The translations under genes and the position numbers were made by a program. A stretch of 22,968 nucleotides of DNA from JAVDCA01 sp035764045. GTDB taxonomy: Bacteria > Pseudomonadota > Alphaproteobacteria > Rhizobiales > Xanthobacteraceae. Under the pieces are notes generated by a model, which worked only from the letters and a program-made list of their open reading frames with translations, had not been told where the DNA came from and did no database searches. The stretch's first letter is position 1. Every line of letters begins with the position of its first letter. The stretch is from positions 1 through 22,968 of the forward strand of contig DASTZX010000098.1 of the NCBI GenBank assembly GCA_035764045.1. Reading direction: 5' to 3'. This document shows positions 14,205 through 21,008 of the stretch, piece by piece.

Positions 14205-14573
14205 ATGATCCAGATGCAGACCAATCTCGACGTGGCGGACAATTCCGGCGCGCGCCGCGTCATGTGCATCAAGGTGCTGGGCGGGTCCAAGCGCAAGTAC
14301 GCGACGGTGGGCGACGTCATCGTGGTCTCCGTCAAGGAGGCGATCCCGCGCGGCCGCGTCAAGAAGGGCGAGGTGATGAAGGCCGTGGTCGTCCGGGTGG
14401 CGAAGGACATCCGCCGTCCCGACGGCTCGATCATCCGCTTCGACCGCAACGCCGCGGTGCTGATCACGCCGCAGATGGAGCCGGTCGGCACCCGCATCTT
14501 CGGGCCGGTGCCGCGCGAGTTGCGCGCCAAGAATCACATGAAGATCATCTCGCTCGCCCCGGAGGTGCTGTGA
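14205..14573 (+). CDS. rplN: 50S ribosomal protein L14
   Basis: L14 lies at the subunit interface, forming bridges with 16S rRNA, and is also the docking site for the silencing factor RsfS. The 122-residue length is standard. It begins MIQMQTNLDVADNSGARRVM and contains VGDVIVVSVKEAIPRG and the conserved C-terminal RELRAKNHMKIISLAPEVL. Shine-Dalgarno-like gagagga lies near 14183-14189 in the spacer. It is the classical first gene of the spc block; no promoter was identified before it. The stop overlaps the rplX start by one base (TGATG). Confidence 0.99.
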   Translation: MIQMQTNLDVADNSGARRVMCIKVLGGSKRKYATVGDVIVVSVKEAIPRGRVKKGEVMKAVVVRVAKDIRRPDGSIIRFDRNAAVLITPQMEPVGTRIFGPVPRELRAKNHMKIISLAPEVL

Positions 14574-14890
14574 TGGCCGCCAAGATCCGCAAGGGCGACA
14601 AGGTGGTCGTGCTGGCCGGCCGCGACCGCGGCCGCACCGGCGAGGTGATCGAGGTCCGCCCGTCGGAAGACCGCGCCTTGGTGCGCGGCGTCAATATGGT
14701 CAAGCGCCACCAGCGCCAGACCGCGCAGCAGGAAGGCGGCATCATCTCCAAGGAGTTGCCGGTCCACCTGTCCAACCTCGCGATCGCCGATCCCAAGGAC
14801 GGCAAGCCGACCCGCGTCGGCTTCAAGGTCCAGTCGGACGGCAAGAAGATCAGGATCGCCAAGCGCTCGGGAGCCGAGATCGATGGCTGA
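14573..14890 (+). CDS. rplX: 50S ribosomal protein L24
   Basis: L24 is one of the two assembly-initiating proteins of the large subunit. Start ATG 14573 gives 105 residues (MAAKIRKGDKVVVLAGRDRG), with the KOW motif in the first 35 residues and the usual GGIISKELPVHLSNLAI segment. The ATG shares one base with the rplN stop, and the 3' end overlaps rplE by 8 bases, so L14-L24-L5 look tightly coupled. An in-frame ATG at 14264 lies inside rplN and is not used. Confidence 0.98.
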   Translation: MAAKIRKGDKVVVLAGRDRGRTGEVIEVRPSEDRALVRGVNMVKRHQRQTAQQEGGIISKELPVHLSNLAIADPKDGKPTRVGFKVQSDGKKIRIAKRSGAEIDG

Positions 14891-15623
14891 CGACAAGAAA
14901 AAGGCCGAGAAGGCGAAGGACGAGAAGCCCGCGAAGGCGCCGAAGGCCGACAAGACGGCCGCGGCCGCCGCGCCAGGCGGCGCGTCCGCCGCCAAGGCCG
15001 ACAAGGCGCCGAAGGGCAAGGCCGACAAGGGCGGCGACAAGCCGACCGCCAAGGGCAAGCCGAAGGCGGCCCCGGGCGGCGGTCAGGTCCGCATGCGCAA
15101 CCATTATGAGCAGATCGTGCGCAAGGCGCTGGTCGAGAAGTTCGGCTACAAGAACGGCATGCAGGTGCCGGCGCTCGAGAAGATCGTCCTCAACATGGGC
15201 ATCGGCGAAGCCGTCAGTGACCGCAAGAAGGTGGAATCCGCCGCCGCCGACCTCGCCTTGATCGCCGGCCAGAAGGCGGTGATCACGCAATCGCGCAAGT
15301 CGATCGCCACGTTCAAGCTGCGCGAGAACCAGCCGATCGGCTGCAAGGTGACACTGCGCAAGGCGCGCATGTACGAGTTCGTCGACCGGCTTATCAACAT
15401 CGCGCTGCCGCGCGTGCGCGACTTCCGCGGGCTCAATCCGAAGAGCTTCGACGGCCGCGGCAACTACACGATCGGCATCAAGGAACACATCATCTTCCCG
15501 GAGATCGACTACGACAAGGCAGCCGAGATCTGGGGCATGGATATTACGGTCTGCACCACGGCGAGCACCGACGAGGAAGCGCGTGCGCTGCTGACCGCGT
15601 TCAATTTTCCGTTCCGGCAGTGA
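14883..15623 (+). CDS. rplE: 50S ribosomal protein L5 with long N-terminal extension
   Basis: L5 binds 5S rRNA and contacts the P-site tRNA. Residues 71-246 are ordinary L5 (MRNHYEQIVRKALVEKFGYK to ALLTAFNFPFRQ). Ahead of them is a low-complexity stretch of about 65-70 residues with 18 lysines in 70, many Ala/Pro/Gly, and KADK at 21-24, 38-41 and 46-49. ATG 14883 has a good gggag Shine-Dalgarno at 14869-14873 and overlaps rplX by 8 bases. The internal ATG 15093 has only a weak Shine-Dalgarno and would drop residues normally found before it, so the long form is favoured. Typical L5 is about 180-185 residues, so the extension is unusual; it is likely disordered. Confidence 0.96.
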   Translation: MADDKKKAEKAKDEKPAKAPKADKTAAAAAPGGASAAKADKAPKGKADKGGDKPTAKGKPKAAPGGGQVRMRNHYEQIVRKALVEKFGYKNGMQVPALEKIVLNMGIGEAVSDRKKVESAAADLALIAGQKAVITQSRKSIATFKLRENQPIGCKVTLRKARMYEFVDRLINIALPRVRDFRGLNPKSFDGRGNYTIGIKEHIIFPEIDYDKAAEIWGMDITVCTTASTDEEARALLTAFNFPFRQ

Positions 15624-15688
15624 GGCGGTAGGGCATCGCGCCCGCGAATAGAGCGCCCCCTCAGACGCGGAAGGGTAAGGAGACCCGA

Positions 15689-15994
15689 ATGGCTAAGAAG
15701 AGCTCGATCGAGAAGAACAACCGGCGGCGCAAGATGGCCAAGTCGCAATCCGGCCGTCGCGCCCGCCTCAAGGAGATCGCGAACGACCGCGCGAAGCCGA
15801 TGGAGGAGCGGTTCGCCGCCTCCCTCAAGCTCGCCGCGATGCCGCGCAACGGCTCGGCGACGCGCATCCGCAATCGCTGCGAGGTCACCGGCCGTCCGCG
15901 CGGCTTCTACCGCAAGCTCAAGATGAGCCGCATCGCGCTGCGCGAGCTCGGCTCCAAGGGCCTGGTGCCCGGTCTTGTGAAGTCGAGCTGGTAA
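15689..15994 (+). CDS. rpsN: 30S ribosomal protein S14 (zinc-free form)
   Basis: S14 is a late-assembly protein of the small-subunit head. The 101-residue protein is the long, zinc-independent form: only one Cys (RNRCEVTGRPRGFYRK) instead of the four-Cys ribbon. It starts MAKKSSIEKNNRRRKM and ends LRELGSKGLVPGLVKSSW. Shine-Dalgarno aaggaga lies near 15676-15682. The 65-base spacer after rplE shows no strong structure. Confidence 0.99.
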   Translation: MAKKSSIEKNNRRRKMAKSQSGRRARLKEIANDRAKPMEERFAASLKLAAMPRNGSATRIRNRCEVTGRPRGFYRKLKMSRIALRELGSKGLVPGLVKSSW

Positions 15995-16008
15995 GGGAGG
16001 GTCGGACC

Positions 16009-16407
16009 ATGGCAATGACTGATCCGATCGGGGACATGATCACCCGCATCCGCAATGCGCAGCAGCGGGCGAAGTCGAAGGTGTCGACCCCGGCCTCGAA
16101 GCTGCGCGAGCGGGTGCTCGAGGTGCTCAAGACCGAGGGCTACATCCGCGGCTACGCCACCGTCGCGCACAGCGACGGGCGGAGCGAGATCGAGATCGAG
16201 CTCAAGTATTTCGACGGCGCGCCCGTCATCCGCGAGATCGCGCGCGTCTCGAAGCCTGGCCGGCGCGTCTATTCCTCGGCGACCGGTCTGCCGCGCATCA
16301 ACAACGGCCTCGGTGTCGCGATCATATCGACCCCGAAGGGCGTCATGGCCGATCACGCCGCCCGCGACGCCAATGTCGGCGGCGAGATCCTGTGCACCGT
16401 GTTCTAG
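16009..16407 (+). CDS. rpsH: 30S ribosomal protein S8
   Basis: S8 binds the central domain of 16S rRNA. In E. coli it also represses the spc operon by binding mRNA near rplE; no such site could be recognised here. The product is 132 residues, with DPIGDMITRIRNAQQ at the N-terminus and the conserved C-terminal SSATGLPRINNGLG...GGEILCTVF. Start ATG 16009 is preceded by gggaggg, 14 bases after rpsN; a second ATG at 16015 is the less likely alternative. Confidence 0.99.
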   Translation: MAMTDPIGDMITRIRNAQQRAKSKVSTPASKLRERVLEVLKTEGYIRGYATVAHSDGRSEIEIELKYFDGAPVIREIARVSKPGRRVYSSATGLPRINNGLGVAIISTPKGVMADHAARDANVGGEILCTVF

Positions 16408-16430
16408 CCGAGGGACGAAGGACGAACGAC

Positions 16431-16964
16431 ATGTCTCGTATCGGCAAAAGGGCCGTCACCATCCCGACCGGCGTCACCGCGACGGTCGAAGGGCAGACCG
16501 TGAAGATGAAGGGGCCGAAAGGCGCCCTCGAGCTCGTGCTGCCGGGCGAAGTCGTCGCCAAGCTCGACAAGGGCAGCCTCAAGGTCGACCCGCGCAGTGA
16601 AACCAAGCGCGCGCGCTCGATGTGGGGCACCTCGCGCACGCTCGTGTCCAATCTGGTCACCGGCGTCACCAAGGGCTTCGAGAAGAAGCTCGAGATCAAC
16701 GGCGTCGGCTACCGCGCCGCGGTGCAGGGCAAGAACCTGCAGATTGCGCTCGGCTACAGCCACGACGTGGTCTACCCGATCCCCGCCGGCATCGCGATCA
16801 CCACGCCGAAGCCGACCGAGGTGGTGGTGACCGGCATCGATCGCCAGAAGGTCGGGCAGGTGGCGGCCGAGATTCGCGGCTTCCGCAAGCCCGAGCCCTA
16901 CAAGGGCAAGGGCGTGAAGTATTCGGGCGAGTACATCTTCCGCAAGGAAGGCAAGAAGAAGTAA
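16431..16964 (+). CDS. rplF: 50S ribosomal protein L6
   Basis: L6 binds the sarcin-ricin loop region where the elongation factors dock. ATG 16431 gives 177 residues (MSRIGKRAVTIPTGV), the normal length; the ATG at 16392 inside the rpsH end is rejected. Both L6 repeats are present, and the signature GYRAAVQGKNLQIALGYSH and C-terminal RKPEPYKGKGVKYSGEYIFR are recognised. Spacers are 23 bases from rpsH and 11 to rplR. Confidence 0.99.
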   Translation: MSRIGKRAVTIPTGVTATVEGQTVKMKGPKGALELVLPGEVVAKLDKGSLKVDPRSETKRARSMWGTSRTLVSNLVTGVTKGFEKKLEINGVGYRAAVQGKNLQIALGYSHDVVYPIPAGIAITTPKPTEVVVTGIDRQKVGQVAAEIRGFRKPEPYKGKGVKYSGEYIFRKEGKKK

Positions 16965-16975
16965 CGGAGCGGACC

Positions 16976-17338
16976 ATGGCGAAGCTCAAGAAGCAGACGG
17001 CGCGGCGTACCGCGCGCGTTCGCCGCGCCATCAAGGCGGCGGCGGGAACGCGCGTGCGGCTCTCCGTCTTCCGCTCGTCGAAGCACATCTACGCGCAGGT
17101 GATCGACGACCGCAAAGGCGAGACGCTCGCATCCGCCTCCTCGATCGAGAAGGACATGCGCGGCAGTCTCAAGACCGGCGCCAATATCGAGGCCGCCAAG
17201 GCCGTCGGCAAGGCGGTGGCCGAGCGCGCGGCCGCCAAGGGCATCAAGGACGTGGTGTTCGACCGCGGCGGCTACATCTTCCACGGCCGCGTGAAGGCGC
17301 TGGCCGATGCGGCGCGTGAAGGCGGGCTCAAATTTTAA
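16976..17338 (+). CDS. rplR: 50S ribosomal protein L18
   Basis: L18 binds 5S rRNA together with L5 and helps place it on the large subunit. ATG 16976 gives 120 residues, the family norm (MAKLKKQTARRTARVRRAIK). RLSVFRSSKHIYAQVIDD and the C-terminal VVFDRGGYIFHGRVKALADA are conserved. An in-frame ATG at 16622 within rplF is rejected. The acggagcg Shine-Dalgarno lies directly after the rplF stop. A 44-base spacer with a weak hairpin and a run of five Ts leads to rpsE. Confidence 0.98.
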   Translation: MAKLKKQTARRTARVRRAIKAAAGTRVRLSVFRSSKHIYAQVIDDRKGETLASASSIEKDMRGSLKTGANIEAAKAVGKAVAERAAAKGIKDVVFDRGGYIFHGRVKALADAAREGGLKF

Positions 17339-17382
17339 GGCGAATGGGCCGGTGAAACCGGAAACCGAAACGGATTTTTGTC

Positions 17383-17943
17383 ATGGCACGTGAACATCGC
17401 GATCGGAATCGGGACGAGCGGGACAACGAGTTCACCGAGAAGCTCGTCCACATCAACCGTGTCGCCAAGGTGGTGAAGGGCGGCCGGCGCTTCGGCTTCG
17501 CGGCGCTGGTCGTCGTGGGCGACCAGAAGGGCCGGGTCGGCTTCGGGCACGGCAAGGCACGCGAGGTGCCGGAAGCGATCCGCAAGGCGACCGACGCCGC
17601 CAAGCGCAATCTGACCCGGGTGCCGCTGCGCGAAGGGCGCACGCTGCATCACGACGTCGCCGGCCGGCACGGCGCGGGCAAGGTCTTCCTGCGCGCGGCG
17701 CCTCCCGGCACCGGCATCATCGCGGGCGGCCCGATGCGCGCCGTGTTCGAGACGCTCGGCATGCAGGACGTGGTGGCGAAGTCGCTCGGCTCGTCCAATC
17801 CCTACAACATGGTGCGGGCGACCTTCGACGCCCTCAAGCACCAGGACTCCCCGCGCTCGGTCGCGGCCCGCCGCAACGTCAAGGTTTCCGCCCTGCAGGC
17901 GCGCCGCCGCGAGGGCGCCGACGCCGAGGCGGCCACCGACTAA
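17383..17943 (+). CDS. rpsE: 30S ribosomal protein S5
   Basis: S5 takes part in decoding fidelity and mRNA unwinding at the entry channel and is a spectinomycin-resistance locus. The protein has 186 residues with a hydrophilic N-terminus (MAREHRDRNRDERDNEFTEK), the double-stranded-RNA-binding-like domain (KLVHINRVAKVVKGGRRFGF) and the LRAAPPGTGIIAGGPMRAV segment. Its Shine-Dalgarno is weak (gga at 17372-17374), and T5 at 17375-17379 lies between it and ATG 17383. The C-terminal tail is Arg/Ala/Glu-rich. Confidence 0.99.
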   Translation: MAREHRDRNRDERDNEFTEKLVHINRVAKVVKGGRRFGFAALVVVGDQKGRVGFGHGKAREVPEAIRKATDAAKRNLTRVPLREGRTLHHDVAGRHGAGKVFLRAAPPGTGIIAGGPMRAVFETLGMQDVVAKSLGSSNPYNMVRATFDALKHQDSPRSVAARRNVKVSALQARRREGADAEAATD

Positions 17944-18001
17944 AGCCCGCGCCTTTCCCGAGTAGCAGCGCCAGCGCGCGAGAGCCGCCAGGACGACAAC
18001 G

Positions 18002-18193
18002 ATGACGACCAAATCCAAGACCATCACCGTGCAGCAGATCGGCAGTCCGATCCGCCGCCAGCACACCCAGCGCGAGACCCTGGTCGGGCTCCGGTTGAAC
18101 CGCATCGGACGGGTGTCCGAATTGCAGGACACACCGGCGGTTCGCGGCATGATTGCCAAGGTCGCGCACCTGGTGCGGGTGCTCGAGAAGTAA
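18002..18193 (+). CDS. rpmD: 50S ribosomal protein L30
   Basis: L30 is a small globular large-subunit protein. The 63-residue protein contains the family signature IGSPIRRQHTQRETLVGLRL followed by NRIGRVSELQDTPAVRGMI. Length is normal. It lies between rpsE (58-base spacer, with agga upstream as a weak Shine-Dalgarno) and rplO (10 bases), the standard spc order. Confidence 0.98.
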   Translation: MTTKSKTITVQQIGSPIRRQHTQRETLVGLRLNRIGRVSELQDTPAVRGMIAKVAHLVRVLEK

Positions 18194-18203
18194 GGAGAAG
18201 GCG

Positions 18204-18692
18204 ATGAAGCTCAACGAACTCGCCGACCGACCGGGTTCGCGCAAGCGCCGGCAGCGCGTCGGACGCGGCATCGGCTCGGGCTCCGGCAAGACCGCCGGCC
18301 GTGGCGGCAAGGGCCAGACCGCGCGCTCGGGCGTGCGCATCAAGGGCTTCGAGGGCGGACAGATGCCGCTGCATCGCCGCCTGCCCAAGCGCGGCTTCAA
18401 CAACATCTTCGCCAAGAAGCTCAACGAGGTGAACCTCGGCCGCGTCCAGGCTGCGGTCGACGCCGGCAAGCTTGATCCCAAGGAGGTGGTGAATGCCGCC
18501 GCCCTGGTGAAGGCGGGCGTGCTGCGTCGCGCCAAGGACGGTGTACGCCTGCTCGGCTCGGGCGAGATCAAGGCCAAGCTGAACTTCGAGGTCTACGGCG
18601 CCTCCAAATCGGCGGCGGCCGCGGTCGAGAAGGCCGGCGGTTCGGTCAAGGTCCTCGCGCCGAAGGCGAAGAGCGGCGAAGAGGCCGCATAA
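18204..18692 (+). CDS. rplO: 50S ribosomal protein L15
   Basis: L15 is a late-assembly large-subunit protein with an extended N-terminal arm. ATG 18204 gives 162 residues (MKLNELADRPGSRKRRQRVG); the ATG at 18153 inside rpmD is rejected because the L15 N-terminus begins at MKLNEL and the taaggag Shine-Dalgarno overlapping the rpmD stop is well placed for 18204. The Gly-rich arm (GRGIGSGSGKTAGRGGKGQ) and GFEGGQMPLHRRLPKRGF are typical. The C-terminal part ends in a Lys/Ala tail. A hairpin begins 5 bases after the stop. Confidence 0.98.
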   Translation: MKLNELADRPGSRKRRQRVGRGIGSGSGKTAGRGGKGQTARSGVRIKGFEGGQMPLHRRLPKRGFNNIFAKKLNEVNLGRVQAAVDAGKLDPKEVVNAAALVKAGVLRRAKDGVRLLGSGEIKAKLNFEVYGASKSAAAAVEKAGGSVKVLAPKAKSGEEAA

Positions 18693-18696
18693 GGCG

Positions 18697-18714
18697 GCCG
18701 GGTCCGCACCCGGC
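18697..18714 (+). terminator. Hairpin between rplO and secY, possible attenuator
   Basis: Arms gccgggt (18697-18703) and acccggc (18708-18714) pair perfectly over 7 bp with loop ccgc, starting 5 bases after the rplO stop. Only a short T-poor sequence (tcttgt) follows, so full termination is doubtful. It may lower secY and adk transcription relative to the ribosomal genes, or protect the upstream mRNA end. The pairing is seen; the role is inferred. The rest of the 117-base spacer holds no gene. Confidence 0.4.
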
Positions 18715-18809
18715 TCTTGTGGTGGGCAGCCGCGACTTATACCTGATCGGGTTGTGGGCGGCGAAGCGGCGATGACGGGGCGACGAGCGCAACCGGGAGC
18801 CTGATTTCC

Positions 18810-20141
18810 ATGGTCTCAGCAGCGGAACAACTGGCGGCCAATCTCAACTTTTCCGCGCTCGCCAAGGCCGACGAGCTGAAGAAGCGCATCTGGTTCACCC
18901 TCGGCGCGCTCCTCGTCTACCGGCTCGGCACCTACATCCCGCTGCCCGGGATCGATCCCGCCGCCTGGGAGCAGATCTTCCAGACCCAGTCGGGCGGAAT
19001 CCTCGGCATGTTCAACATGTTCGCCGGCGGCGGCATCCACCGCATGGCGATCTTCGCGCTGAACATCATGCCCTACATCTCGGCGTCGATCATCGTGCAG
19101 CTGATGACGACGGTCTCGCCCACCCTCGAGCAGCTCAAGAAGGAAGGCGAGCAGGGCCGCAAGGTCATCAACCAGTACACCCGGTATGGGACGGTCTTTT
19201 TGGCCGCGCTCCAGGCCTATGGCATCGCGATCGGCCTGGAAGGCGCGGGGTCCGTGGTCGCCGAGCCGGGCGTGTTCTTCCGGCTTTCGACCGTGATCAC
19301 GCTGACCGGCGGCACCGTCTTCCTGATGTGGCTCGGCGAGCAGATCACCTCGCGCGGCATCGGCAACGGCATCTCGCTGATCATCCTGTCGGGCATCGTC
19401 GCCCAGCTGCCCTCGGCGATTGCGGGCACCCTCGAGCTCTCCCGCCAGGGCGCGCTGTCGCCCGGCATCCTGCTCCTGGTTGCGGTCGTGGCGGTCGCGG
19501 TGATCGCTTTCATCGTGTTCATGGAGCGTGCCCAGCGCCGGCTGCTGATCCAGTACCCCAAGCGCCAGGTCGGCAACCGCATGTTCGAGGGGCAGTCCTC
19601 GCATCTTCCGCTCAAGCTCAACACCTCCGGCGTCATCCCGCCGATCTTCGCCTCCTCGCTGCTGTTGCTGCCGACGACGGTCGCCAACTTCAACACCGGC
19701 CAGATGCCGGACTGGCTCAACTCCGTCGTCGCCCAGCTGTCGCACGGCCGACCGCTCTTCCTCCTCCTTTACGTGTTGGGGATCGTGTTCTTCGCCTTCT
19801 TCTATACGGCGATCGTCTTCAACCCGACCGAGACGGCGGACAATCTCAAGAAGCATGGCGGGTTCATTCCCGGCATCCGGCCCGGCGAACGCACCGCCGA
19901 GTACATCGATCACGTACTCTCGCGCATCACGGTGGTGGGGGCGGCCTACCTCGCGGCGGTCTGCCTGTTTCCGGAGATGCTGATCTCCTATGCGGCGGTT
20001 CCGTTCTACTTCGGCGGCACCTCGCTGTTGATCGTGGTCAGCGTCACGATGGATACGGTCGCCCAGGTCCAGGGCTATCTGCTGGCGCACCAGTATGAAG
20101 GTCTCATCAAGCGCGCGAAGTTGCGGGGCCGCAGACGATGA
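18810..20141 (+). CDS. secY: Protein translocase subunit SecY
   Basis: SecY is the ten-helix inner-membrane channel of the Sec translocon, partner of SecE, SecG and SecA or the ribosome. The 443-residue protein opens with SAAEQLAANLNFSALAKADE, then a first hydrophobic helix. Alternating hydrophobic segments run to the C-terminus. The large cytoplasmic loops carry MERAQRRLLIQYPKRQVG and GGFIPGIRPGERTAEYI, the latter holding the conserved arginine needed for SecA function. A gggag at 18795-18799 is the Shine-Dalgarno for ATG 18810. Its stop overlaps the adk start (ATGA). Confidence 0.99.
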   Translation: MVSAAEQLAANLNFSALAKADELKKRIWFTLGALLVYRLGTYIPLPGIDPAAWEQIFQTQSGGILGMFNMFAGGGIHRMAIFALNIMPYISASIIVQLMTTVSPTLEQLKKEGEQGRKVINQYTRYGTVFLAALQAYGIAIGLEGAGSVVAEPGVFFRLSTVITLTGGTVFLMWLGEQITSRGIGNGISLIILSGIVAQLPSAIAGTLELSRQGALSPGILLLVAVVAVAVIAFIVFMERAQRRLLIQYPKRQVGNRMFEGQSSHLPLKLNTSGVIPPIFASSLLLLPTTVANFNTGQMPDWLNSVVAQLSHGRPLFLLLYVLGIVFFAFFYTAIVFNPTETADNLKKHGGFIPGIRPGERTAEYIDHVLSRITVVGAAYLAAVCLFPEMLISYAAVPFYFGGTSLLIVVSVTMDTVAQVQGYLLAHQYEGLIKRAKLRGRRR

Positions 20142-20983
20142 GGCTGATCCTGCTCGGGCCGCCGGGCTGCGGAAAGGGCACCCAGGCCCAGCGCTTGACG
20201 GACAAATACGGCATCGTGCAGCTCTCGACCGGCGACATGCTGCGGGCGGCCGTCAAGGCCGGCACGCCGACCGGCCTCAAGGCGCGTGACATCATGGCGC
20301 GCGGCGACCTCGTCCCCGACGAGGTCGTGGTCGGGATCGTCGCCGATCGCATCGATCAGCCGGATGCCAAGAACGGATTCATCCTCGACGGCTTCCCGCG
20401 CACGGTCCCGCAGGCGCAGGCGCTCGATCGCATGCTCGAGGAGAAGGGCCTGAAGCTCGACGGCGTGATCGAGCTCAAGGTCGATGAAGGCATCCTGCAC
20501 GAACGCATCCGCAAGCGGGTCGACGAGATGACCGCGCGCGGCGAGAGCGTCCGCGCCGACGACAATCCGGAAGCGCTCGAGAAGCGGGTTCACGCCTATC
20601 GGGTGCAGACCGCGCCTCTAGTATCATATTACCTTGACCGGGGCGCACTACGCACGGTCGATGGGATGGCGCCGATCTCGGACGTCTCGGCCGCAATCGA
20701 TCGCGTCCTCGCTCCGTCCCCCGCCGCGACAGTCCGCAAGAAGCGCGTCCGGCGCGTAGCCCACGGCCGCAAGGCGAAAGCGGGCAGGGCGGCGCGGGTC
20801 GCCGGGGCGAGGCGCAAGGCCGGCAAGAAGGCTGCGGCCCGCCGGTCGCCGGCACGCAAAAAGGCGGCGGCCCGCCGGCCGCCGGCGCGCAAGAAGGCGT
20901 CTGGCGGCCGCCGTGCGAGTGTCGGGGCGGCGTCGAGAAAATCCCGCCGCAAGGCCATTAATAAAGGCCGTGGAAGAGGTTGA
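20138..20983 (+). CDS. adk: Adenylate kinase with histone-H1-like basic C-terminal tail
   Basis: Adenylate kinase interconverts ATP + AMP and 2 ADP. Residues 1-192 are a short-LID enzyme: P-loop GPPGCGKGTQ (7-16), AMP-binding region (30-60), FILDGFPRTVPQAQ (81-94), and a compact LID with DDNPE at 141-145, without the zinc or long LID insert. Residues 193-281 form a tail of 89 residues with 36 Lys/Arg and no Asp/Glu, including a tandem repeat KAAARRSPARK/KAAARRPPARK (231-252). The frame is continuous with good third-position G/C, so the tail looks truly coded. ATG 20138 overlaps the secY stop. The tail resembles Lys/Ala-rich nucleoid proteins; nucleic-acid or ribosome binding is inference. Confidence 0.96.
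   Translation: MRLILLGPPGCGKGTQAQRLTDKYGIVQLSTGDMLRAAVKAGTPTGLKARDIMARGDLVPDEVVVGIVADRIDQPDAKNGFILDGFPRTVPQAQALDRMLEEKGLKLDGVIELKVDEGILHERIRKRVDEMTARGESVRADDNPEALEKRVHAYRVQTAPLVSYYLDRGALRTVDGMAPISDVSAAIDRVLAPSPAATVRKKRVRRVAHGRKAKAGRAARVAGARRKAGKKAAARRSPARKKAAARRPPARKKASGGRRASVGAASRKSRRKAINKGRGRG
20828..20893 (+). repeat. 33-bp tandem repeat within the adk tail
   Basis: Two adjacent 33-base units, 20828-20860 and 20861-20893, differ at 4 positions. They encode KAAARRSPARK and KAAARRPPARK. Three of the four differences are silent third-position changes; the fourth makes Ser into Pro. The unit points to growth of the tail by in-frame duplication. Confidence 0.85.
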
Positions 20984-21008
20984 CGCGGGTGGAAAGAGTG
21001 CGTAAATA
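20980..21008 (+). promoter_or_regulatory. Near-consensus sigma-70 promoter of rpsM-rpsK-rpoA
   Basis: TTGACG at 20980-20985, a 17-base spacer, and TAAATA at 21003-21008. The -35 box overlaps the adk stop codon (TGA 20981-20983). Both boxes stand out against the G+C-rich surroundings. Transcription would start near 21014-21016, giving a leader of about 145 bases before rpsM. This would separate the alpha block from the spc block. It is read from sequence only. Confidence 0.75.

Noticed and set aside
15093..15623. Internal ATG as the true L5 start
   Set aside because: Weak Shine-Dalgarno, leaves an unexplained open 210-base stretch, and breaks the usual close junction with rplX.
18816..20090. 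Minus-strand open frame of 424 codons opposite secY
   Set aside because: Antisense shadow: charged, repetitive composition with no domain, and secY on the plus strand is certain.
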